A stretch of 64,000 nucleotides of DNA from Spiroplasma endosymbiont of Aspidapion aeneum (GTDB lineage Bacteria > Bacillota_I > Bacilli_A > Mycoplasmatales > Mycoplasmataceae): NCBI RefSeq assembly GCF_964031045.1, contig NZ_OZ034994.1:1-64000 (forward strand). Direction: 5' to 3'. Positions 14,360 through 27,124 of this stretch are shown here, piece after piece. The stretch's first letter is position 1. The number at the start of each line of letters is the position of its first letter. The notes beneath the pieces were generated by a model. The model was given only the letters and a program-made list of their open reading frames with translations. It was not told the origin of the DNA and did no database searches. The position numbers and the translations under genes are program-made.

Positions 14360-15457
14360 ATGGGATTAAAAGTAGGTATTGTAGGTTTACCAAATGTAGG
14401 AAAGTCAACGTTATTTAACGCAATAACAAATTCACAGGTTGAGGCAGCAAATTATCCTTTTGCAACTATTGAACCTAACATTGGTGTAGTTGAAATAAAA
14501 GATGAAAGACTAACAAAAATTGCATCAATTTTTAAGTCTAAAAAGATAATTTATGCAACTATTGATTTTGTTGATATTGCAGGTCTTATCGCTGGAGCGA
14601 GCAAAGGAGAAGGCTTGGGTAATGCTTTTCTTTCGAAAATAAGAGAAACAAACCTTATATGCCATGTTGTCAGGTGTTTTGATAATAATAATATAACACA
14701 TATCGAAGGAACAATTGATCCGGTGCGGGATGTTGAAATAATATTGTTAGAGCTTATTCTTGCTGATGAGGCAGTCATTGATAAGAGACTTGCCAAAATA
14801 AATGTCAAGGTTAACTCTAAAACTGATAAATATACTATGTTAGAATATTCACTATTGTCTAAAATAAAAAATCAATTATCTAAAGCAAAATTAATTAACC
14901 AATTACAATTTGATAATGATGAATTAAATATTATTCAGGGTTATAATTTGATAACTTCAAAAAAATTTGTATTTGTAGCAAATGTACAAGAGGATGAAAT
15001 TTTAAATGATACATTTAACTTTGTAAAATTAAAAAAATGATGTGAAGAAAACTCATTTCCTATAATAAAAATATCCGCAAAGATAGAAGAAGATTTATCT
15101 CGAATGAATGAGAAAGAAGCAGAATTATTTCAGGTTGAATATAATATTCAAAAATCAGGGTTAAGTCAACTTGTAGACTGTGCATTTAATTTGCTTAAGT
15201 TAAAGACATATTTCACAGTAGGCCCTCAAGAAGCTAGGGCTTGGGAATTTAGGGATGGTATGACAGCGCCACAATGTGCGGGGATTATTCATACAGATTT
15301 CGAAAAAGGCTTTATAAAAGCTGATGTGTATGATATTAATGATCTTTTTATGTATAATAGTGAACAAGAATTAAAAAATGCTGGTAAGGTAAGATTGGAA
15401 GGAAAGAACTATATTGTTAAAGATGGAGACGTTTGTTTCTTCAGAACTAACAAATAG
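14360..15457 (+). CDS. ychF: Ribosome-binding ATPase YchF/Ola1
   Basis: YchF is an Obg-family P-loop protein that binds ribosomes and prefers ATP. The 365-aa protein has GLPNVGKST (residues 9-17), DIAGLI, and NVQEDE where GTPases would have NKxD; the NxxE form is the family hallmark for ATP use. A TGS domain occupies the C-terminus. AGGAG lies upstream of ATG 14360. One TGA at 15038-15040 is Trp. Confidence 0.95.
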
Positions 15458-15465
15458 TTTTCAAA

Positions 15466-17369
<1,904 letters not shown>

Positions 17370-17380
<11 letters not shown>

Positions 17381-18596
17381 ATTTGTTAAATATTTTAGAG
17401 ATAATGTTCATGGTGATATACTAGTTGATGAGATGATTGTATATGAGCTTATAAATACAAATTTTTTTCAACGATTAAGAAGAATTGAGCAACTCGGAGG
17501 AGCAAAATATGTATTTCTTGGTGCAAACCATACAAGATTTTCACATTGTATAGGAGTCTATCATATTGTTTGTAAATTTTTATTAAATCCTAATATTGTT
17601 TCTGCATTTTCAGATTATGAAATAAAAGTCTTAAAGGTATCGGGGCTTTTACACGATATTGGCCATGGACCTTTTTCTCACACTTTTGAGTGAATTTTAG
17701 AAAATGCTGTGATTGATTCACACGAACAATACTCGTCAAAAATAATTAGAGAAGACCCTGAGATTTTAAAAATTCTAAAAATTTACAATATTAACCCAGA
17801 AGATGTTTGTTCTGTAATAGAAGGAAAAAATAAAAAATTATCTCCTCTAATTTCTAGTCAAGTTGATGCAGATAGGATAGATTATCTTCTTCGGGACGGA
17901 CTTCTCGTTGGAGTTAACTACGCTGCAAGTGATGTAGAATGAATTATTAGAAATTCTTTATACAAGGATGAAGATATGATATTTAATTATAAAGCTAAAA
18001 GTAGCTTAGAAAGTTATCTTTTAGGAAGGTATCATATGTATGAACAGGTTTATTTGCATAAAACATCAATTGCTTTTGATGAGACATTAAGATCTTGATT
18101 TGAAAGACTGATAGATTTAAAAAAAATAAATTATAACTTTATAAATATAAAAATGATAGACATCCTAAAAGAGGTTATTGAGAAGAAGGTTATTCCGTTA
18201 AATAAATATTATTTAATGGATGACTATTTATTGATAAATTTTTTTCAAGATGGAAGACTTGAGAAGGATGAAATATTTGCAAAGTTATCATATATGCTAG
18301 TTAATCGTCATTTCCTAAAAGTTGTAGACAATTTTAATGAAAGCGGTTTCCAGAATTTTAAAAATAATCTAGGTAATAAGGAAGATGTTAAATATTTTTG
18401 TCGTAAACAAAAGGTTTCCAGTCTTCAATTGTACAGGGTTAAGTCTAAACACGAAGAAATAAAACTTTTATTAAAAAATGGAGATATAAAGAGTTTGGAT
18501 AGTGTTTCTTCTTTAATAAAAAATTCAAATAAAAAAAGTGAAAAAAGTGTTTTAAAAAGTAATTATTTATATTTATTCTCAAAAGATTATATATAA
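17370..18596 (+). CDS. HD-domain phosphohydrolase (SAMHD1/dGTPase-like, YwfO family)
   Basis: This 408-aa protein carries the HD metal motif HDIGHGPFSH preceded by TRFSHCIGVYHI, the paired histidine signature of dNTPase-like HD proteins, and later QVDADRIDYLLRD, which is typical of the SAMHD1/YwfO group. Members hydrolyse dNTPs or related nucleotides; the exact substrate is inferred. Translation starts at GTG 17370, inside the end of gltX. Three TGA codons encode Trp. rpoE follows after 22 bases. Confidence 0.85.
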
Positions 18597-18618
18597 TTAA
18601 TAATTAGGAGGTTCTTTT

Positions 18619-19101
18619 ATGTCTGAAATAGCATTGATTGACAAAATTTATGAAATATTAAAAAAAACAAAAAGAGAAATTTCTTTTAATGAAATATGAA
18701 AAAAATTAAAAAAAGAAAATTTTATTAATTTTAAAAAGGAAGAAGAAACAAAAGCCGAAGCATATACAGAACTTGTTTTAGATAACAGATTTGCATTAAC
18801 TGTAGATGGTAAATGGTGTTTAAGAGATTTTCTAAAGTATGAGGATATAAAAAAACAGTATTCAAATATTGATAAGTTTATGACTACTGAAGAATTTGAT
18901 AGCACCGTACAATATAGAAATAATGATAACGGTGACACAGTGGCATTTGACGTTAAAAAGATTTCGATAAGAGATAAATATGGTTCATTGGAAGAAAATG
19001 TTCTTGATGCAGATTTAATTGAAACATTGGAAGATGAGGATGAGTATATAACAGATTCTTTTATAGATGATGATTTTGATGATACAGATGATTATGAATA
19101 G
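18619..19101 (+). CDS. rpoE: DNA-directed RNA polymerase delta subunit
   Basis: The delta subunit of Gram-positive RNA polymerase lowers non-specific binding and speeds recycling. The 160-aa protein has an N-terminal HARE/winged-helix domain (residues 1-90, with WKKLKKE and KWCLRDF) and a strongly acidic tail rich in Asp and Glu, the diagnostic layout. TAGGAGG lies ahead of ATG 18619. A TGA at 18697-18699 is Trp. pyrG follows, the same order as rpoE-pyrG in Bacillus. Confidence 0.92.
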
Positions 19102-19138
19102 TCTGTTTATACTTTAAATATATTAAAAAGGAGTTTAA

Positions 19139-20737
19139 ATGAAATACATTTTTATAACGGGTGGTGTTGTATCTGGTTTGGGAAAAGGTATAGTTGGCAG
19201 TTCCATTGCTGCAATATTAAAATCATTTGGTGTCAAGGTCTATATGAAGAAATTTGATCCATATTTAAATATTGACCCCGGAACAATGAACCCCATTGAA
19301 CATGGAGAAGTTTTTGTTACAGATGATGGTGCAGAGACTGATTTAGATTTAGGTCACTATGAAAGGTTTATTGATGTTAATTTATCTAAAAATGCATCAA
19401 TAAGTTCAGGAAAAATTTATGAGCATACATTACTTATGGAAAGAAGAGGACAGTTTTATGGAAAGACCGTTCAGATAGTTCCTCATATAACCAATTTGAT
19501 AAAAGAAGAGATTTACACGCTGGATGCAGACGTTGACGTTGACGTTGTTATATGTGAAATTGGAGGAACAGCGGGGGATATTGAATCACAGCCATTTATA
19601 GAGGCGATTAGACAAGTAAGAATGGAAAAAGGAATTAAAAGTGTTATGTTTATTCACGTTGCTTTGCTACCGTTCCTAAAAATTACAAATGAGTATAAAA
19701 CAAAACCAATTCAGCACTCATTTAAACAGCTTTTAGGTCTTGGAATTCAACCAGATATTATAGTGACTAGGTCAGAAACTGAGATAGAGAAAAAACTTAA
19801 GGAAAAAATATCTCTATTTTGTAATATAAATGAAGAATCAGTTATTAGTTGTCCTGATAGTGAGTCAATATATTTTGTTCCCCAAACATTATATAATGAG
19901 AAGATTCATGAAATTATTACTTCTCAGCTTGAAATTAAGATTACTAAGCCCAACTTTTCGTGGTGAGAAAAATTAATTAAAAATATAAAGGAAGCAACTA
20001 ATAATGTAAAGATAACAATAGTTGCAAAATACTTTGCGTTAAAAGACTCTTATCTTTCTGTTATAGAATCATTAAAAATAGCAGGTTTTGCAACCAAAAA
20101 TAACATTAGTATTGAATGGGTTGATGCTAAAAAACTTAATATAGATAATTATAAACAAGAGTTAAAAAATAGTAAAGGAATTCTTGTACCAGGGGGATTT
20201 GGTGAAAGTGGCATAGAAGGTAAGATATTAGCAGCAAAATATGCAAGAGAAAATAATATTCCATACCTAGGTATCTGTTTGGGTCTACAGGTTGCTTGCG
20301 TTGAATTTGCAAGAAATGTATTAAAATTATCAAACGCTGCAAGTACAGAGGTTGATATAAATACTAAAAACCCTGTTATCGATATCATGAATGGTAAAGA
20401 TAAATATAATATCGGTGGAACATTAAGAGTTGGTGGGTTTAATACTAATATAAAAAAAGGAACACTAGCATATAACATTTATAAGAAAAACGTAATAAGA
20501 GAAAGACACAGACATAGATATGAATTTAATAATGACTATCGAGAAGCATTTGAAAGCAAAGGTTTTGTTTTTAGTGGAATTTATGAAGAGGGAAATCTTG
20601 TAGAAATTATCGAAAACCCAGCATGTAATTTCTTTATAGCAAGCCAATACCATCCTGAGTTTACATCGAGAATTGGTAAACCAAATCCTTTGTTTAAAAG
20701 TTTCGTAAGTGCTGTGGTAAAATATAGTTATAAATAA
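19139..20737 (+). CDS. pyrG: CTP synthase
   Basis: PyrG converts UTP to CTP using glutamine. The 532-aa protein has an N-terminal synthetase domain (GGVVSGLGKGI, FDPYLNIDPGTMNP) and a C-terminal glutamine amidotransferase domain with nucleophile Cys in LGICLG and the His/Glu pair in QYHPEF. AAGGAG is well placed before ATG 19139. A single TGA at 19964-19966 is Trp. Confidence 0.96.
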
Positions 20738-20777
20738 TTAAAATAATATATAATAAAAGTGGAATAAGAGGAAAAAA

Positions 20778-21668
20778 ATGGCACAGATATATCATAAAAA
20801 ATTAGTTAATGCAAAAAATATGGTTCTAAATGCACATAAAAATAAATATGCAATTGGACACTTTAACATTAATAACCTTGAGTGAACAAAAGCAATTCTT
20901 GAAGGAGCTCAAGAAACAAAAACACCAGTTATTATTGCAACTTCTGAAGGGGCAATAAAATATATGGGAGGAGTAAATGTTGTTGTTGGAATGGTAAATG
21001 GATTACTGGATGATCTTAATATTACAATCCCAGTAGCCTTGCATCTAGACCATGGACAATCTCCAGAAATTGTTAAAAAATGTATTGAGGCAGGATATTC
21101 ATCTGTTATGTTTGATGGTTCACATTTACCATATGGTGAGAACCTAACAAAAACAAAAGAACTTGTTAAATTTTCAGAAAAATTTAATGTATCTTTTGAG
21201 GCAGAAATTGGGTCAATCGGTGGAGAAGAAGATGGTGTTATTGGAAGTGGTGAACTAGGTGATCCAATTCAGGCAGCAGAAATATCTAAAGTGGGCATTG
21301 ACATGTTGGCTGCAGGAATAGGTAACATTCATGGTAAATATCCAGATTGGTGAAAATCATTATCATTTGAAACGCTTGAAAAACTTCAAGCAGCATGTAA
21401 AATGCCAATGGTACTACATGGTGGAAGCGGGATACCACAAGACCAAGTTAAAAAGGCAATCACACTTGGAATTTCTAAAATCAATGTAAATACTGAGTTG
21501 CAATTATCCTTTAGAGATGCAACTAGAAATTATATTGAAGAAAAAAAAGATTTAGATGATGTAAAAAAAGGTTTTGACCCAAGAAAACTATTAGCCCCTG
21601 GTTCTTCAGCAATTAAGGCGACGTTTACAGAATTGGTAACATGATTTGGTTCAAAGGGAAAAGCATAA
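20778..21668 (+). CDS. fba: Fructose-bisphosphate aldolase, class II
   Basis: This zinc-dependent glycolytic aldolase splits fructose 1,6-bisphosphate. The 296-aa product has LHLDHGQS with the catalytic Asp and zinc His, GEIGS-like EAEIGSIGGEEDG, and the phosphate-binding HGGSGIP. TGA codons at 20883, 21351 and 21642 encode Trp, the last near the C-terminus. GAGG precedes ATG 20778 and TATAAT at about 20750 could drive it separately. A strong terminator follows. Confidence 0.95.
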
Positions 21669-21697
21669 GGAATTTCATAATTAAACAAATATTTTTT

Positions 21698-21723
21698 AAA
21701 ACTATGTAAAACATAGTTTTTTT
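21698..21723 (+). terminator. Intrinsic terminator after fba
   Basis: A 10-bp perfect stem, AAAACTATGT paired with ACATAGTTTT, closes a three-base AAA loop and runs into seven T residues. It lies 30 bases after the fba stop and before the secA promoter. Confidence 0.9.
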
Positions 21724-21909
21724 ATTATCTTAATCTAAAAAATTTATATTTTATTTTACTATATAAAATTTTTATACCTTAATCACCCTTGACTTAGAAA
21801 AAAATATGTTGCATATCCATATCATAAGATTAAACACAAAATGATTAAAATATTTTATATCAATTTTCATTTAATTAAAAAAAATATAGAACGAACTGTC
21901 TTAATGGTG

Positions 21910-21915
21910 TATAAT
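21910..21915 (+). promoter_or_regulatory. -10 element for secA
   Basis: TATAAT lies 38 bases upstream of the secA start, after the fba terminator. No clear -35 (TTGACA-like) is seen at 16-18 bases upstream, so promoter strength is uncertain. Confidence 0.5.
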
Positions 21916-21952
21916 AAATACATTGATTATTTTAATGATAGAGGTAAAATAA

Positions 21953-24900
21953 ATGGCAAAAGACAAGGCAATTATTAGAAGACACAGTAAAACGGCAGAT
22001 CGAATAATAGAATTAGATAAATTTTATTCTCAATTTTCAGATGAAGAATTAAAGTCAAAAACTGTAGAGTTTAGAGAATTGATAAATAATGGCGCTGAGA
22101 TAGAAGATATTATTATTGATGCTTATGCAGTTGCAAGAGAGGCGGCTTTTAGAATATTAAAACTTAAGGCATACAAGGTTCAATTGGTGGGAGCATTAAT
22201 ATTGAATAGTGGTGATATAGTTGAAATGAAAACTGGTGAAGGTAAGACTCTAACTGGTCTTTTGGCAGCATATGTAAATGCACTTTCAGGAAAAGGTGTT
22301 CATATTGTTACAGTTAACGAATATCTTTCTCAACGTGATTGTGAATTAAATGGGCAAGTTCTTACTTATCTAGGTTTATCTGTCGGTCTCGTAAGGAGAG
22401 ATATGGGTAGATCCCAAAAAAAAGAAGCTTACAATGCGGATGTAACCTATGTAACAAACTCTGAAATTGGTTTTGATTATTTAAGAGATAATATGGTAAA
22501 TTCTCTAAGTGATAAAACACAACGAGGTTTTAATTATGGAATAATTGATGAGGCAGACTCTGTTCTTATTGATGAGGCAAGAACACCATTAATAATATCT
22601 GGCGGTAAACAAAATAGGTCAAATTTATACAAAATGGCTGACGAATTTGCTAAAACTTTGATCAAAGAAATTGATGTGGACTTTGATTTAGAGACTAAAC
22701 AGGTTTTTTTAGCTGATAACGGTATAAAAAAAGCACACACATACTTTAATATGAAAGAACTTTTTGATGTAAAGAATACTGAAATATATCACTTAATAAT
22801 GAATGCTTTAAAAGCAAACTTTGTTTTTAAAAAGGAAGTTGAATATACTGTTCAAGGGACTGAAATTGTTTTGATTGACCAATTCACAGGAAGAATAATG
22901 ACAGGTCGTTCTTATTCAGATGGATTACACCAAGCTCTACAGGCTAAAGAGGATGTGCCAGTTGAAGATGAAACTGTGACGCTGGCAACCATAACATATC
23001 AAAATTTTTATAGACTATATTCTAAACTTTCTGGAATGACCGGAACAGCAAAAACCGATGAGGAAGAATTTCTTAAAATATACAACACTAGAGTTGTTGT
23101 ATGTCCAACAAATAAACCAATTATTCGAAAAGATTATCCTGATTATTGTTTTTATTCCAAAGATGCTAAACTTAAAAAATTGGTAATAGATATTAAAAAA
23201 ATAAATGAAAAAGGAAGACCAATATTAATAGGAACAACATCTGTTGAATCTTCAGAACAAATTTCTAGATATCTTGATAAAGCAAAATTAAAATATGAAA
23301 TGATAAATGCAAAAAATCACGGACGTGAGGCAGAAATTATTGAAAAGGCAGGCCAAAAGTATGCTATTACGCTCGCAACAAACATGGCTGGTAGAGGAAC
23401 AGATATTAAACTAACAGATGAAACAAGAGAATTAGGCGGTTTGATTGTTATTGGTGTTGAACGCAATGAATCTAGAAGAGTTGATAACCAATTGAGAGGA
23501 AGATCTGGTCGCCAAGGTGATGCGGGGTCATCTGTATTTTACATATCTATGGAAGATGAATTAATGGTTAGGTTTGCGGCCCCTAAGTTAAGAGCAATGT
23601 TTAGAAAATTGGGAGATGACTTTATTCAATCAAAATTATTTTCAAAATCGTTAACAAACGCTCAAAAAAAACTAGAGGGATTAAATTTTGACCAAAGAAA
23701 AAACGTATTGGATTATGACAATATACTTTCACAACATCGAGAAACTATTTATATTGAAAGAGATGAAATTTTAAAAATTGAAAATTTTATTGACCTATTA
23801 AGTAGATTTTCATATACAATAGCATATGAAAATCTTATTAGGTCAAGCGAGAATTTTAAAGGTGAGCTAACTCTAAACAAAGAAAAGTATGTTACGGATG
23901 TAAATAAAAACTTTTTATTGGATAATGATTTAAAATTATCAATAAAAGAAATTAATAATTATGATTTTTCACAAATAGCTGAAATAGTTCAATTAAAAAT
24001 GATAACTCAGTTTGAGCGAATAAATGAAAATATAAGTGAAGCTGCTGCAGCACAAATACATAGAAGAACAGTTTTACAAGCACTAGATAAATTTTGAACC
24101 AAGCATATTAACCTATGTCAAAAATTAAGATCTGGAATTTATTTACAGCAATATGCACAAAACAATCCCTTAAATCAATATATTGAAGAATCATCTCATT
24201 TATTTAAAAAAATGAAAATTGATATTGCTGAAGAAGTTATAACAAAATTAATAAATAGTAAATTTACATCAACACAAGAATTAAGTGATATTTATGTTTC
24301 AGCTGAAAAAATAGAGCCGAATGTAATCGAATTGAAAGCAGAGGACATCCTTGAAGAAATTGGCATTAATAAAAATGATTTCAATAGAGAAAATGTTTTA
24401 AAGAAATTTGAAGAATATAAAACCAAGTTTGTAAATGATAAAAATAAACTTATTGAGGTCGAAGCGAAAGAAAAAGCTATGATTCAGTTAATGGATAAAC
24501 TTGATAAAGAAGTTATTGAACAGAATGAGTCCATTAGAAAAGCTGTTGGAATTAAACAAGATAAATTTAATGAATTATTATCATATTTTAATATTAAGCC
24601 TGAGCAGTTTTCTAGAGAAATTTCAACTGAATTGATTAATAAAAAAATTGAGGAAGTTAATAAAAAAGGTATTAAAAAAGAAATTTCAAAAGTTCTTAAA
24701 TATTCTAAAGAAATATTTGAAATTATGGATAAACTCGATAAATTGCTGAGAGACAAGAAAAGTAATGTAAATTTAGAATTAACACAAGAAGATATCAACA
24801 CTCTTAAAAATAAATATGGACTTGCGGACGTTAAAACAATACATGTCGAAGAATTAAGAAAAGTACATTTAAAACATTTGGAAGGTGTTACCAATCAAAA

Positions 24901-25129
24901 AACAATTGACAATATTAATATGGAATTTTCAATACTCGCAGGAATACTTTGTAAAGATATTAAAAAAGAAATTGAAATGTTGAATAAGAAAAATAAAACT
25001 AACAAAGTTGTTATGATTGATAAAGATGGAAAAGTTACAAAATCTATTAAAGTTAATGATGATGGTTCGTTAGCAAGTGATGAAATGGAAGATACTGAAC
25101 AAATTGAAACTAGGGTTAAAATTGGTTAA
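21953..25129 (+). CDS. secA: Preprotein translocase ATPase SecA, with long C-terminal extension
   Basis: SecA drives protein export through SecYEG. The frame runs through one TGA (24095, Trp) to TAA at 25127, giving 1058 aa. It has GEGKT at about 95-99, a DEAD-type IIDEADSVLIDEARTPL, and helicase motifs such as TNMAGRGTDIKL and QLRGRSGRQGD. The helical scaffold ends near residue 770. About 290 further residues follow, Lys/Glu-rich and predicted mostly helical or coiled. The usual zinc-binding CxCxSG tail is absent. Ordinary SecA is about 800-900 aa. Confidence 0.94.
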
Positions 25130-25148
25130 GTATTAGGGGTATTATGCT

Positions 25149-27116
25149 ATGGTTGATAGTAAATTTAAAATGATATCAAAGCACCAACCTGCAGGCGATC
25201 AGCCAAAGGCTATTGAAAAACTATATAAAGGTATACTTGATAATAAAAAACATCAAGTACTTTTAGGTGCAACGGGAACGGGAAAAACATTTACAATAGC
25301 AAATATTATAAAAAAATATAATAAACAAGCTTTAATATTGTCACCCAATAAAACACTAGCTATGCAGCTTTATTTGGAATTGAAAAATTTATTTCCAAGT
25401 AATAAAGTTGAATACTTTGTAAGCAATTTTGATTTTTATCAGCCAGAAGCATTTATAGCTGCTAAGGATTTATATATAGGAAAAGATGCTAAAAGAAATA
25501 ATGACCTTGAAATGATGCGTTTGAGTACACTCAATTCATTAACAACAAGAAAAGATACAATTGTAGTTTCGTCAGTTGCAGGGATTTATGCACTAGAAAA
25601 TCCAGATGATTACTCTCGTATTAATTATGAAATTAATCTTAATAAAAAAATTGATTTAAAAGAGATATTAAGATTTCTAATTACAACAGGCTATACTTCA
25701 ACGGAAGAACCATATCCCGGATCATTTATTAGAAGAGGAGAAGTGTTAAATATATACCCCGGTCACTCAGATAGATATTACTACAGAATAACTTTTTTTG
25801 GAGATTTAGTTGAAGATATTTCGATTATGCAACCACTTAATAATAATATTAAGGAAAAGATTAATAAGTTAATATTGTTCCCGGCATCAACATATGTAAC
25901 AGACTATTCAAAGGTTAATATTGTTTGCGATAATATAGAAAAAGAACTCAAAGATAGAATTAATTTCTTCTTAGAAAACAACAAAATTATTGAAGCAGAT
26001 AGAATTAAAAAAAGAACAAATTATGATATTGAATTATTAAGAGAATTTGGAATGTGTTCTGGAATAGAAAATTATTCATCACATTTAGAATTTAGAAAAC
26101 CGGGTGAACCGCCGAGTTGTTTATTTGACTATTTTGAGGATGAATTCTTAACAATAATAGACGAATCACATATTATGATTCCACAAATAAGAGGAATGTA
26201 TAATACAACAATTTCTAGATTAAACTCTTTAATTGATTATGGATTTAGACTTCCCAGCGCAAGAGATAATAGACCATTATTTTTTAATGAATTTGAAAAT
26301 AAGGTATCAAAAATTATTTACATGTCTGCAACACCGGGTGATTATGAATTAGAAAAAACAAACTCTGAATATGTTGAACAAATAATTAGACCAACTGGAT
26401 TGCTTGACCCAGAAATTGAGATTCGAAGCACCGAAAATCAAATGGAAGATATAATAAATGAAATTCATAAAACTGTTAATAATAAAGAAAAAGTATTAAT
26501 AACAGCATTAACAATTAAAATGGCTGAAGAAATTTCAGATTTTTTAGCACAAAGAGGTATAAAGGTTTCATATCTTCATTCAGAATTAAAAACAATAGAA
26601 AGAGCCGAGGTTATTTATAATTTAAGAAAAAATATTTTTGATGTGGTAGTGGGGATTAATCTTCTCAGAGAGGGACTAGATATTCCTGAGGTTTCACTGG
26701 TTTGTATATTAGATGCAGATAAGAATGGTTTTTTAAGAGATACAAGGAGTCTAATTCAAATTGTAGGTAGAGCAGCAAGAAATAGAAACGGTAGAGTTAT
26801 ATTTTATGCATATAATATAACGCAATCAATGAAGGGTGCTATTGACGAAACACAAAGAAGGCGAAATATTCAAATTGAATACAACAAAAAACACAACGTA
26901 ATACCCCAAACAATTGACAAGGAAGTTACTAAAATATTTTCGAATGATAGACTAGAAGAGAAACTTAAAATACTTAGGGGTAAAAAGGTCAAGAAATTTA
27001 TAAGAGATAAAGAAATTAAAGAACTTAGAATTGAAATGTTAAAAGCAAGCAATGAATTAGATTTTGAAAAGGCTGCTGAACTAAGAGATATTATAATTGA
27101 GTTAGAAAACCAATAG
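25149..27116 (+). CDS. uvrB: Excinuclease ABC subunit B
   Basis: UvrB verifies DNA damage and pairs with UvrA and UvrC. The 655-aa protein has Walker A GATGTGKT, the FDFYQPEAF segment, the DESH helicase motif, IVGRAARN, and a C-terminal UVR motif (about residues 618-655) that contacts UvrC. It follows secA after 19 bases and precedes uvrA by 8, so the three are probably co-transcribed. Confidence 0.97.
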   Translation: MVDSKFKMISKHQPAGDQPKAIEKLYKGILDNKKHQVLLGATGTGKTFTIANIIKKYNKQALILSPNKTLAMQLYLELKNLFPSNKVEYFVSNFDFYQPEAFIAAKDLYIGKDAKRNNDLEMMRLSTLNSLTTRKDTIVVSSVAGIYALENPDDYSRINYEINLNKKIDLKEILRFLITTGYTSTEEPYPGSFIRRGEVLNIYPGHSDRYYYRITFFGDLVEDISIMQPLNNNIKEKINKLILFPASTYVTDYSKVNIVCDNIEKELKDRINFFLENNKIIEADRIKKRTNYDIELLREFGMCSGIENYSSHLEFRKPGEPPSCLFDYFEDEFLTIIDESHIMIPQIRGMYNTTISRLNSLIDYGFRLPSARDNRPLFFNEFENKVSKIIYMSATPGDYELEKTNSEYVEQIIRPTGLLDPEIEIRSTENQMEDIINEIHKTVNNKEKVLITALTIKMAEEISDFLAQRGIKVSYLHSELKTIERAEVIYNLRKNIFDVVVGINLLREGLDIPEVSLVCILDADKNGFLRDTRSLIQIVGRAARNRNGRVIFYAYNITQSMKGAIDETQRRRNIQIEYNKKHNVIPQTIDKEVTKIFSNDRLEEKLKILRGKKVKKFIRDKEIKELRIEMLKASNELDFEKAAELRDIIIELENQ

Positions 27117-27124
27117 AGGTTAAA

